This document shows positions 21,195-63,234 of a stretch of DNA of 64,000 nucleotides, piece by piece; the stretch's first letter is position 1; the number at the start of each line of letters is the position of its first letter. The stretch lies in contig NC_089493.1 of the NCBI RefSeq assembly GCF_036850765.1, positions 296,614,849-296,678,848 of the forward strand, read 5' to 3'. The notes beneath the pieces are model-generated. The model was given only the letters and a program-made list of their open reading frames with translations, ran no database searches and had not been told where the DNA came from. Both the position numbers and the translations under genes were made by a program. The DNA comes from Saccopteryx bilineata (taxonomy: Eukaryota > Chordata > Mammalia > Chiroptera > Emballonuridae).

Positions 21195-23338
21195 GAACAG
21201 TGCAGACAGAAGGCAGCTTTATTGTACTTTGGAGGGGGTTAAAAAAAAACCTGACATGATTCTATTTGGGGGGGAAAAAAAAGCCCTTGACACTGGGTAA
21301 GCCACACTGCCACCTAGAGGAATCGGGGCGTACCACCAGGGCTTCTAGGACCGGCGAGGACATGTGAGCACATCTGCTTGCTGGTTTCCATTTTCACCGT
21401 AAAAATGTCTCTTTGGATAAGCTGGTCCTTCAGAGAAGGTCCTATTTTAAGAAACAATTTTTATCTTTGAAATGCATAAACGTATATGTGCTTTCTCTGC
21501 TTTTTTTTTTTTAAGTCAAGAATGAGTTTTGGTTTGGTTTTGTTTTTTTTTAAACAGATCATCCAGTGAAGTGTTGATTGGAAAGTTATGAAACACTTCA
21601 GGGCAACCCACCTCTCTGAACATCCACCACACTCCTGCACTCTTATTATTCGACAGTCTAAACAGCAACCCGTTATTACGACAGACGGTTCATAAAGGAG
21701 CAAAACTTCACTGTGCAAGAACCACGTTATGTTGACTCCCTTCCTCCTTCCATTGTTACAGTCGAGGGTGCTACATATTTGCACTTATTTGAATTCCTGG
21801 AAGAAAGTATTAGGACGCACCAACAATTCTGCATAAAATCACATAACCCAACTCTTCTCATGACCGCACAGTAACAAGTGGCCGACACCGGTGTGACATG
21901 CAGAGGAGCCGTTCTTAACGAGAAGAATCAAGTCATTCTTCTCAAGGATTCAGTTCTCCGTTCTACCCAGGGGCTGCAGTAAGTGGGTTGATTAGATGAC
22001 TTCTATGAGCCTCTACATGGGAATATTTCATGAAACACCTGGCTGGGGAAAAAAATTAAGCTTTCAGATTAACCTATTGCTAATAACTTCAACTGCAACT
22101 CGGCCATCTCTGCTATTACTGAGATTTTTAGATCCTGGGTTAAGGACTCTGCTCTTTGGAATATCCACCATGGGTACTGATCGGGGAATGATCCTGGATT
22201 GCGACATTTCTGGGTCCAGGGTCGGAGGCACGCATGGGTCCCAGAATGCCCAGGTCCGACACAGTGTTCATCCACCCATATTCCTGCTAAATAATCAAGT
22301 CAGCAGAAGATTTTATTTAGGAAGAACCAAGTTCTGGGAAAGAGGTTTACAAAGTGTAGAGGGAGAAGTTGAATTAAAACATCTTTTAGGTGGCATTTTT
22401 TTTTCTTTTTTTTTTTTTGGTAGGGACAACTGAATGTTTTCATTCTAAGAACCTGAGATTGTGCAGAAAAATCAAGTGTCTGAGTGTAGAATGGGATGTT
22501 TGCTATTCCAATGTCAGAACCCCGTGTTTTGCATAAGCTGGGAAGTAGGGTGGTCCCTGAAGTACTGTATCCAAAAGGGGGTCGTTCCTTGGAGGGTCGG
22601 TCTCAGCCGCCTGGTGTCCACAGTCTGCAACGACCACACCTCCCCGCCCCTCAGGTGTAAAGCCTTCCAGGGGTTCACATCACCTGCTCCTTTCGCATAA
22701 CGGTCCCATTTCGACACCCCTGAAGGAGTCACCCCTGAAGGAGTCAAAGCTGTGCAAGACGCTGGGGGGGGGGGACACTTATAGGAACCCAAACCTGACA
22801 CCAAGTCGTCTCCAAAAAAGTTTATTAGCATGATTAAAAACATTTTCTTGAATAATGACGACAGAATGTCTAAACATGAAAGAGTATCAGTGGCTAAATC
22901 TTATCACCAGTATTTGCAACGGAACTGGACACCTTTATTGCCAGTCTTCATTTTATTAAAAACGCTCCGTGTCTTTATTGGTTCCATGGGATGTCACGAC
23001 TATTGCTTGGACTGGGACGGAGTCCCCACTGCAATGAAGTATAAAAATATCTTCCATAATTGCAGTGAGACCTGCATTAATTGAGTAAGAACCGATAAAA
23101 ATCCTCAAAGAGTTGGGGGCTTTGTGTTTGTTTTTTTTTTTTAAAAAAAAAAAAAACAACATTCCTTTTACACACTACAAAGAAATAATTAGTATTTTGG
23201 CTTTTTAAATTCCTACATGGTATTTAGAACGACAGTCCCCGAAGCTCCTCCCTTCCGTAAATGGAGAATGCAGACCACCCCCTTCCCAGAGGGGGAGGCT
23301 CTTGGGGCAGAGCCCCCCAGACCGCGGGCTCCCCGGGC
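21195..23338 (-). other. METTL9: METTL9 3' untranslated region (probable)
   Basis: About 2.1 kb of repeat-poor sequence follows the METTL9 stop on the minus strand and ends at a good poly(A) signal (21218-21223). An earlier AATAAA at 22826-22821 could give a short 0.5-kb UTR, and another at 20819-20814 a longer one. The low repeat content compared with the flanks supports a UTR; the extent is inferred. Confidence 0.55.
21218..21223 (-). terminator. METTL9: Candidate METTL9 poly(A) signal AATAAA
   Basis: AATAAA on the minus strand is followed within 30 bases by a T/GT-rich stretch (TTCTGTCTGC then GTTCCTTGTGT), the usual downstream element. Alternatives lie at 22821-22826 and 20814-20819. Confidence 0.5.
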
Positions 23339-54062
<30,724 letters not shown>

Positions 54063-54239
54063 CTAAAAAAAAAAAGAAGAAAAATGAAAACACGCAACTG
54101 AAGTGTTATCTAAGAAGTACAAAAACAAACACACCAGACTGAGCTAAAGCTATTTACTGTTGGTCAAAGAAGTGTGTAAGCTGTGATTTTCACGTTTGCT
54201 CGCTTACAGTTCACACTGGGGGCTGGGCAGCCCCAGGGA

Positions 54240-55060
54240 TGTGTGGTCTGTGACATTGCAAACTACCCTCCTGCTCGGGAGGGGCCGTTTTTAGCTAATG
54301 TTTGCTGGAGGAGAGGGTTTCAAGCCAGAAAGTTTTGAAAAGAGAAAAAAGAGGCAGAAAGAGCCATGTGTGCAGAGTGAGAGCAGAGGGCATGCAGGGT
54401 GCTGAGGGAGAAGCCATGTGTGCAGAGTGAGAGAGGAGAGAAGGCAGGGTGCTGAGGGAGAAGCCATGTGTGCAGAGTGAGAGCAGAGGGTATGCAGGGT
54501 GCTGAGGGAGAAGCCATGTGTGCAGAGTGAGAGAGGAGAGAAGGCAGGGTGCTGAGGGAGAAGCCATGTGTGCAGAGTGAGAGAGGAGAGAAGGCAGGGT
54601 GCTGAGGGAGAAGCCATGTGTGCAGAGTGAGAGCAGAGGGTATGCAGGGTGCTGAGGGAGAAGCCATGTGTGCAGAGTGAGAGAGGAGAGAAGGCAGGGT
54701 GCTGAGGGAGAAGCCATGTTGGCAGGGAGAGAGAAGGTGGGCGGATGGGGAACCAGAGCTGAGGGGCTTCGGGAGCTCCGCTGAGACTGGTGGGGCCTTG
54801 GATTCCAGGAGGAACCGGAGAAGATTCTCCTGGTTGTGGAACCGGAGAAGGTGCCAGTGGCTTCGGGAGCCCTGAGTGAAGGGGAAGTGTTTTCCCTGTG
54901 TGTTTGCTCATCGTCTGGTGTGAGACTTGAATAAAGGAATGGCCCCCTGTTTTTTGGCTCCACTGTTTCTTTACCGTCTGCCCGAACCCCATGAGAACCT
55001 GCATGTACATGGTCACGACTACTGGCCTTACAGCTACGATTCCCAAATATCAGAATCTCA
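54240..55060 (-). other. Possible solo LTR or composite repeat containing minisatellite 7
   Basis: The plus strand shows AATAAA (54930-54935), a C/T-rich stretch and GTCTGCCCGAACCCCATGAG, an LTR-like 3' end, after the tandem block. No ERV coding region is nearby. The strand and identity are uncertain. Confidence 0.3.
54362..54720. repeat. Minisatellite 7, 50-bp unit, seven copies
   Basis: GCCATGTGTGCAGAGTGAGA recurs every 50 bp from 54364. Two subtypes (GCAGAGGGTATGC and GAGGAGAGAAGGC) alternate. It lies 300 bp upstream of METTL9 exon 2 in intron 1. Confidence 0.96.
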
Positions 55061-56690
55061 TGGCGTTTTAAGATAAAGATCCTCTCTTACACACATGACC
55101 TATAAAGTATAAAATATTTCTTTACAGGGCACTTTTCCTGTAATCACCATAGCCCTCAGAGCAGGGCGAGTGGGGGACGGGCGTGGCATGCAGCCGTGTG
55201 GCTCCGTGGGCGGGGGGGCCGGCAGCAGAGCCAGGCCACAGTCCAGGGGCTCTGACCCCTGGCCCAATACTCCGTCACTGTGCCCTCTGGACCCCGAGAT
55301 CCAGGAAAGCTCTGCTGGCCTCTCCGTCACTGAGAAGCACATGAGAAGGCCATACCAGCACCTGATTTTTAGGTAAGAAAACAGTCAGATCATGCAATGA
55401 CTTGACTCAAAATCACTAAACAAATCAATGGCAGAACTGGCATCAAGAGTTAGCATTCCACGGACCAGACTGAGCTGCCCCCTTCCTGAAGCTACTCGCA
55501 GACCTGGAAAACAGGGAGGGAGGTGTGCGCTTGCCCTGGTCACGCGACAGTCCCATGGGCGGGGCAGAACGTGCTGACAGAGAGGAAGAAGTTCAGGTCA
55601 CACACTTCCATCAGTAAGAAGACTGATGACATTGCTGAGCACCAGATTTCCAGAAATAAATAGGATGTAACTAGAATATACTTTTCAGAACAAAAGCCAA
55701 GAACCTGGGCTGTGGATGAAACTGCATGTTCCACAGTCAATGTTTCTAGTTGTACTTAAAGCGAGTAAACCAGAGAGGGGGAACAGAGAGCAGTCAGCCC
55801 CACGGTCACATCCTGGCTCTGTCTGCCCTTCTCCCGGAGCTCCGACAGGACGCGCAGTCTCTGAGCCTCTCCTCACGCCTCTGGGGACTGGAAGGGTTAC
55901 CGGTATCTATCCTGGTACCGAGAGCATTCAGCAAGATAATGTGCACAAACCCTCGCCAGAGGACCAGGCACACAGGAGAACCTACAGTAACAGCAGCAAC
56001 GAGACTCCGCTCACAAGGCCTTAATAGACAAGAGCAAGCCCACCAAGCCCCATGACGAAACCAGAGTCGACCAGTTACTATGAATCCATTATCTGCTAAA
56101 ACTGCAATCAATTTTTCCCAATACAGAGACAAAAGTAACCTGCTTTTCCCTTACAAATGTGACCACTTGTCGGCAGTAGGGGTCCCGTGACTGTCTGCAC
56201 AGCCGGGGGGCCAACTTTATAATGATCCTAAACTTGCGAAACCTTGAGGAGTTCTAAACCAGGACAAACAAGCCACCAGCACATTAGAATTTCAAAGACT
56301 GATGGTCATTTTTACAGATCCTATACTGTGCCCTAAACTGGAAAACCAAATCTTTCCAGCCGTCAACTGATTTGTGCTAATTTACCATCTAAACACTGCT
56401 ACCAAAACTGCTTGAACGTGAAGCCTCGTTTTATTTTTACTACTCTGTATGACAAGTTCTGAAGCTTCTTATATTCAAGCCTACACTTTTCTCTTTAGTC
56501 TAAGTGTTCGTCCTTAACCATTAACTACTCCCTAATACTCCCTGTGCCCCGGGCATGCCCAGTGCAGGTCATGAACCGCTTTTTCTACACTCGTGATTCC
56601 CTGGTGCACCTTCTGAACTCTGTAGTACTAACGCTGCTCTGACATTTATTTATTTTTTATTCTCTGAAATGACTAATCAAGATGAAAGCC
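55061..56690. other. METTL9 intron 1, unique sequence
   Basis: No exon recognised, including no METTL9 exon 1. Confidence 0.4.
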
Positions 56691-56810
56691 GGCCTGACCT
56701 GTGGTGGCGCAGTGGATAAAGCCTCGACCTGGAAATGCTGAGGTCGCCGGTTCGAAACCCTGGGCTTGCCTGGTCAAGGCACATATGGGAGTTGATGCTT
56801 CCAGCTCCTC

Positions 56811-56841
<31 letters not shown>

Positions 56842-56887
56842 CCTCTCCTCTCTAAAATGAATAAATAAAAAATTTAAAAAAAAAAAA
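56691..56887 (+). mobile_element. GCCTGACC-type SINE, short form, 10-bp target duplication
   Basis: GATGAAAGCC at 56681-56690 and 56888-56897 frames GGCCTGACCTGTGGTGGCGC ... AATGAATAAATAAA tail. Young-looking. Confidence 0.94.
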
Positions 56888-56954
56888 GATGAAAGCCATC
56901 TCACTGGCAATAAGCAATTAGGTACCTTCTATACTGTGGACAAGAAGTCATTCA

Positions 56955-57256
56955 GGCCTGACTGGTGGTGGTGGCACAGTGGACAGAGCATCAGCCTGGG
57001 GTGCTGAGGACCCAGGTTTGAAACCCCGAGGTCGCTGGCTTGAGCGCAGGCTCACCAGCTTGAGCACGGGGTCACAGACATGACCCCAAGGTCGCTGGCT
57101 TCAGTCCAAGGCTGCTGGCTTGGGCAACCCTGCCAAGTCCCCCAGTCAAGGCACGTATGAGAAGCAATCAATGAACAACTCAAGTGACACAACTATGAGC
57201 TGATGCTTCCCATCTCTCTCCCTTCCTGTTTCCATCTCTCTCCTCTCTAAAAACAA
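56955..57256 (+). mobile_element. GCCTGACC-type SINE, long form
   Basis: GGCCTGACTGGTGGTGGTGG head, long form body and CT tract. Confidence 0.9.
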
Positions 57257-57820
57257 AGACAAAGTTGAAGACCACGTTCCCCCCGACATCTGTGTGATAC
57301 AAACGTCAGCTCCATGGCGGCTTCTTCGTAATCACCAGAACATGGGAATGACCCAAATGGCCACAACTGACGAATGGACACACCAGACGTGACTCTTCCA
57401 CACACGCACGCGTATCTGTTATTCAGCCATAAAAAAGGAGATACTGAGTCATGCAGCAACGCCGATGAACTCTGAAAACATAATGCTAAGTGAAATAATC
57501 CGGTCACAAATGGCCACAAATGACAGGATTCCATTTACACGAATTACCCAGAATAGCAGATCCAGAGACAGAGGGTAGGCTGTGAATGAAGAGCGCCGGT
57601 GGGAGGGGCCACACGGAGGGACGGCTCTCGGTCCGGTTTCTTTGTGGAGTGATGGAAATGTTCTGAAGTTAGAGTGTGGTGATGCCTGCACAACTTTGTG
57701 AAAGTGCGGCACTAAAAAGCACTGACTATTTTCAAAGGATAGATTTTATGGTATATGCAGGACATCTCAATAAAGCTGGTATTTACACACACACACACAC
57801 AACACACACACACATTTGAT
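57257..57820 (+). mobile_element. L1 3' end, followed by a CA tract
   Basis: GTTATTCAGCCATAAAAAAG, GAACTCTGAAAACATAATGC and CATCTCAATAAAGCTGGT are conserved L1 3' landmarks. (CA)n at about 57786-57811. Confidence 0.85.
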
Positions 57821-58149
57821 CTGCCAGAGTGTTGTGAAATTTTAAGTGACCACGCAAACTTCTTTGATAATGCAATTTTTTAATTGATTTTAACTTATTG
57901 TGTTTACATAGATTCTAGTGTTGCCCTGAATGCATGCCCCCTCCCCCGTATTCCCCTCAACATCTCTCTTCCCCCCTCCCCACAGCGCCCTCCCCCCTTC
58001 CCTTCAGGTTTATCCCATCCTATCATCCCCTTTCCCTCTGTCCTCCTTTCCTCTGGTCCCTTTGATCCCTCCTCTGTCTCTATTCCGTTCCTCAGTTCAC
58101 ATTGTTCATTGGATTCTTCAAATGAGTGAGGTCATATGATATTTAAAAA
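57821..58149. other. Pyrimidine-rich sequence
   Basis: CCCCTCCCC/TCCCTTTCCC-rich, with a L1-like TTTGTGTTTACATAG part; low complexity. Confidence 0.4.
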
Positions 58150-58442
58150 TCGAACTGCCTTTTGACCCAGGAACCCCACTTTTAGGAATATACCCCAAGA
58201 ACACCACATTAATGATTCAAAAGGAGAAATGCACCCCCATATTTATGGCAGCATTGTTCACAGTAGTGAAGATCTGGAAACAGCCCAAGTGTCCATCAGT
58301 AGATGAGTGGATTAGAAAGCTGTGGTACATATACACAATGGAATACTATGGGACCATGAAAAAGAAGGAAATCTTACCTTTTGTGACAACATGGATGGGC
58401 CTGGAAACTGTTATGATAAGGGACATAAGCCAGGCAGAAAAT
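58150..58442 (+). mobile_element. L1 ORF2 C-terminus/3' fragment
   Basis: AACTGCCTTTTGACCCAGGA, GGCAGCATTGTTCACAGTAG and GAATACTATGGGACCATGAA, as in mammalian L1s; less decayed than the other copies. Confidence 0.88.
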
Positions 58443-59492
58443 GCAGTTTTTAATGCAAATCTGGTCGTGTCACTTCCCTGCTTCAGAGAAGTCTCAGGAT
58501 AAAATCCAAAATGCTCCGTCTGGCTTGTCGGGCCAACACGACTTGTCCACTCCACCACAGCCTCCCGCAGGACCGTCCCTCAGCCACCCTCAGCGCCGGG
58601 CCACTGGCTCTGTCACACGCGCTCCTCTGTCTGGAAGGCCTTTCCCGGGCCGTCTCCCCTGCTGTCTGCTCCGCCCTCCGCACTTCTCAGCACCCTGACT
58701 CACTCCCTCCTCACCCTGCTAGTCCAACCCACGCCTACACCAGGACACGTATTTCCCCTGAGCTTGTAGACCAGGGTGGGCCCCCCCAATACCCCCCGCA
58801 CAGTCCGTGTGTCTCCCGGTAACGTCCACGACCGCTGAGCAGGGCACCTACGGGCCCGTCCGGTGTCGACCTGCCCAGGGAGGCAGAAAGTTTCCTAAAA
58901 CAGGGACCATGGCTGAGTTCGGTGCCCAGCACAGATACAGGTGAGTGATCAATACTCATCAAGTGAATTCCCACTTAAAGTCACAGGCAGTCTCACAGAC
59001 AGAATTTGGGGTTTCTAGCAAAATCCCGAAGGGAACATAGGGATAACCAGCTATCACTGGGTCCCCGTCAACCCCTGTATCTCCAAGGGCTTCGCAGAGC
59101 CGGGCTTAAATCCAGCTTTGCAAACACGGGTCAAAGCCGCCCACCCACCGCCCACGTGAGCAAGCAGAGGACACCGAGGGCCCCCGCCTTGTCCCAGGCC
59201 CCCCGGCCACCTGTCCTTACATGTCATTACCACCTCATCACTCTGACACCGGGGAGCCTGGGGGCCCGGAGCAGCTCCGGCTGGTTCCGGTTCTGGTTCC
59301 AGGTACAGGTTGTTTCAGGAGCCTCTTTCAAAGAAGTTTCTCTTCACCTCTGCCCACTGTGTCTGCCTGAGACTCACTTTCAGAAAAGAGAAGAAAAGCA
59401 GCCTGTTCTGCCCAATGAAACTGTGAAACCGGACTGGACATGTTTAGAGAAAAGATGGTCTCAGCTAGAGAGCCGCTCCATTATTACAGGAC
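58443..59492. other. METTL9 intron 1 (presumed), unique sequence
   Basis: GC-rich but no exon recognised. Confidence 0.4.
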
Positions 59493-59680
59493 CAGGGTCC
59501 TCAACGTAACGCTTCTGACATCGGGGCCCTGACCAGCCCTGACCCAGGGCCGCCCTGCGCCCTGCAGGACGTCTGGCAGCGACCCTGGCACCTGCCCACC
59601 AGATGCCAACAGCACTCCCCTAGTTGTGACAGCCCAGAGTGTCCCCAGACATCGCCACACATCCGCCGGGAGGCAGTCGC
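59493..59680 (-). mobile_element. MER5A-like hAT-Charlie MITE
   Basis: The reverse complement reads like the mammal-wide MER5 pattern (GATGTCTGGGGACACTCTG, CTGTCACAACTAGGGGAGT). Confidence 0.7.
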
Positions 59681-59832
59681 TGCTGTGTGAGAAGCCCCAC
59701 ACGGGCTGCTGCAGGAAATGTCACCGCTCTGACGCTCCACAGTGCTGCCATCCCAGCTGACCAGTGGTCCAGGGAACGCATGCTGCACAGGGGCAGCAGA
59801 GACCCGAGAAACAAGTCAGGGTGATGACCTGG

Positions 59833-59930
59833 GCCAGAAATCCAGATCCAGAGACAGAGGGTAGATTGTGAATGTCGAGCGCTGGTGGGAGGGGCCGAGG
59901 GGAGGGACGGGCTCTCGGACCACCTGACCC
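59833..59930 (+). mobile_element. Small L1 3' fragment
   Basis: CCAGAGACAGAGGGTAGATT and GCGCTGGTGGGAGGGGCCG repeat the L1 3' wording found at about 57560-57610. Confidence 0.7.
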
Positions 59931-60290
59931 TTTAGGCAAAAGCTCACTAGAGAGAAAAATCACTGAGGGGTCCCTGCAACCCTCCGCGTCCCCCTGGCGT
60001 CCCCGCTGAGACCGCCCGGCTTCAGGGACAACCTGTGACGAGCTCACAACACAGGGTGGCTGTCTGTAGACTCCTGTGCCCTCTCAAGCACGTGGGGTCT
60101 TGGAATGTGTGCTCCTTAAAGACCACAGGGACTAAGCTGGGACAGGAACTAAACACCATGCACCTGGAATTCTCAGGCGGAAGGGCCAGGTGCCAGGCTG
60201 GGCTTGTCAGCTGGGGACCAACCACAATGTCTCAAAAAGCCTGTCTTGGTCTCTTCCTTTACAGCTCACTTAAGTTTTGTTCAGTCTAAA
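59931..60290. other. Unique sequence
   Basis: Nothing recognised. Confidence 0.4.
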
Positions 60291-60621
60291 TACCGTATTT
60301 TTCACTCCATAAGACACACTTTTTTTCCCAAAAAGTGGAGGGGAAAATGCCCGTGCGTCTCATGCAGCAAATGTTCATTTTTTTTTTTTTAGCTGCTGCA
60401 GGTTCCTGGACAACTAGAAGAATATTCAAACATTAAAGTCTCTTCTCATTTGTTAATAAGTGTTAATGGCTGTTTATACTGCTGTTGAGTTTACACTGTT
60501 GACATATTATTGTGGTATATCTTACTAAACATTTTAACACACCATTTGGTTCAGAATATTTTTTTTCCTTATTTTCCTCCTTAAAATCCTAGGTGTGTCT
60601 TAAGGGGTGAAAACTATGGTA
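60291..60621. mobile_element. DNA-transposon-like element with 29-bp imperfect inverted repeats
   Basis: TACCGTATTTTTCACTCCAT and AGACACAC at the left match, in inverse, GTGTGTCT then TAAGGGGTGAAAACTATGGT at the right. A/T-rich interior, no coding capacity. The family is not assignable from memory. Confidence 0.6.
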
Positions 60622-61149
60622 GGTAAATCCTTTAGATAACAAAGTCTAATGACCCCAGAGCGGTGCCACGGTCATCGCTGAGGCCAAGTGTGACGTGGGG
60701 CCTGACAGCCACACACGACAGCAACCCAGTGCTCTTCCCACTGGTCAGGAGACAGCAGAGGAAACCTGGGCCCAGACGGCGACGGACTGGGCCGGCGGAC
60801 GAGGTTCCCGCGCCTCCTCCCAGGACAAACGGGAGTTATAACTGAATTTAGGAACAGTCTCCCTGACCAAAGGAAGAGGAGTCTACCTCCAAGGGCCCCA
60901 GAGAAGCCGCACGGAGACTGGGGGGGGGGGGGGGGGGGGGTGCGAAAGGGCTGCCCCCGCTCCCAGGAGTGAGCAGCAGTCGAGGGTGGAGGGGCTTAGG
61001 ACCCACACCGGGCGCCCCAGCCCAGAGCCCCAGAGCCTAGAAGAGGCGCCCACACAGCATTTGGCCGTGAAAAGAGCCGGGTTTCTGTCTGCAAGAAAGA
61101 GACGGGAGCTCTCGGAGACGTAGGCACCCTCTTAAAGGGCCAGCGCAGG
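60622..61149. other. GC-rich unique sequence with a 21-G run (60920-60940)
   Basis: No exon recognised. The homopolymer may be a length-uncertain spot in the assembly. Confidence 0.5.
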
Positions 61150-63234
61150 AAATCTCGTTCACAGCCACTTACCCTGGGCTACAGTGGAGGGAGGGATGAG
61201 AAGACTCAAGCTCAGTGAGGAGAGTGTGACGTTGGTGGCCCAGGGAGAAACATGGTGGGGGACAGCCACCAGAACCCTTGCTGAGTCATCATTCTGCAAT
61301 ACCACAATGGCCACCTTTCCTGGGTGGAGAACACCCCTCCCTGTGGCTGGGAACCTCTCCTGCCCCACCCTGTGGAGACTGGGCCCTGCTGAGAAGCAAG
61401 CAGCCGTGGCCAGGAAGGAGGGGACGACAGTGACTCAGTCGTCCGGCACTGAGGCTGGAGCTTGTCCCCTCACTTCCCGGAGAAGATGACTGGTGCTTCC
61501 ACCTCATGGGAGATTCAGTAGAAACTGTCAGGCTATTGGCAAACCAAATCTCTGGGTCTCACAGGTCACACCCACTGGTCTCCTAGTGCCACACCCTACT
61601 GAGTTCTGTGAAAAACCTCAGGAGAGACTGACACCAGGGGCCTTGAGGTGGGAGCCACACCCACCACCTTTCCTGATGCCTGAACTGCCCCAGGTCTAGG
61701 CTCTACCAGAGGCGTTCTCAGGGCCTGAGCCCAACAAGCAGCCAGCAGACCAAGGCAGCAGGGGGCAGATCTCAGGCAACCTTGGGCCTTTTGCTGACCT
61801 GCCCCCAGGCCCAGGGCTGGTAAAAGTCAGCCTAGCTGTGTGGCTTGGTATTTCCATAAGCACCTAATAAGCCCAGCACAGGCAGCCACAAACCCCGTTT
61901 GCTTGTAGTTCCAAGAAGATGGCTGAGGGCCAGTCACAGACAGTGTCTAATGCTGGCCTGCACCAGGTTCCCTCCTGAGAGGCCCAGAACCAACACATCC
62001 AGGGGCAACTTCAGACAACGTCAGAGCAGGACACAAGCACCACCACTACTGGCGGCACATCCAAGGACACGTGTGTCAGGCACCAAGCCCAGCTGGCGTG
62101 AGCTGGGCTCCCAGCGGTCAGCACCTGCACAGCCCCTCACACGCCCTGCACAGGGCAGAGCCTCCCTCCCAGTCAGCCGGCCCAGGTCCCGGATACCCTG
62201 CCCCACAGGGCTCCGTCTCACGGGGGAGGGCAGAGAGGCTTGGAGCACAGACATTCCAAGTGGGAGTTCCGTGGAGCCTCTTGTGGGACTGGTTGAAGGG
62301 CTCAGCCACTTCCTGGGAGGACACCGTCAGCCCCGGGGGAGCACTCTCTCAGTCTTCCTCCCTGAGGCCAGGGCTCCTCGGCTGAGAGAACTTCTGCAGG
62401 GGGGCTGTTGGCCCCACCCAACTGAACCCGCTGCTCACCTTGCTGGGAGAAATGGGGCTGGAGTGTCCACCAGTGGCTGAGGGATCAGGCTCTGGAGTAG
62501 GGGCCACTTTCCTCCTCCTGACCAAGGGGTCCGGGGGTCCCTCTAACATTGTCCTCCCGACCTCAGTTTCCCTAATCCAAGCTTGAAACCTGTGCCTGTG
62601 GAGGGGTTGGTGGGGTGAGGCCAGTCTGGGCCCACACCACATCTTTCTACAGAAGACTCTGGGGGAAGACCAGGCATCTGCAAGAGGAGGTGGAGCAGCT
62701 GAAAGGTGGAGGCAAATCTTAAGAAGATTAGGCCCTTTTACAGAGCTGCTGTCAGCTCTAAGCATGAGGAAGTCAATTTTTATACACAGGTTGGCCCCGC
62801 CCACACACACCTAGGCACAGAAAACACAGGCACAAACAGTGAACAGACTGGTAGCTCCAGAAGATAGCTTGGGTTACAAACAATGTCTGACATCAACCCG
62901 TATCCAAACCCCACCCAAGAGGACCCAGAACCACCACACCAGTCGTGAGTGGCAGACTGCACCAAGGCTCGACTCAGCTAGCCACACAAGTGGCATGCCC
63001 AAAGGAGGAGTCCAGCAGGCACCAGATCCCGCTGAGGACAACTACACCCCAGAGGACAGACACCACCCAATGTCTAATATCCATGATCAAGGCTGACCCT
63101 TAGAGCCAGCCAGCCTGAACAGCAGGCACCAGATCCCGCTGAGGACAACTACACCCCAGAGGACAGACACCACCCAACGTCTAATATCCACGATCAAGGC
63201 TGACCCTTAGAGCCAGCCAGCCTGAAGGGATAAC
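61150..63234 (+). mobile_element. L1 5' UTR-like sequence
   Basis: Contains blocks of L1-5'UTR style (GGCCCAGGGAGAAACATGGT, CTAGCTGTGTGGCTTGGTAT, CAAGTGGCATGCCCAAAGGA) directly upstream of L1 coding remains. The assignment is by resemblance and order. Confidence 0.6.
63014..63227. repeat. 107-bp tandem duplication in the L1 5' part
   Basis: AGCAGGCACCAGATCCCGCT begins at 63014 and again at 63121; the two copies are nearly identical. Confidence 0.95.
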
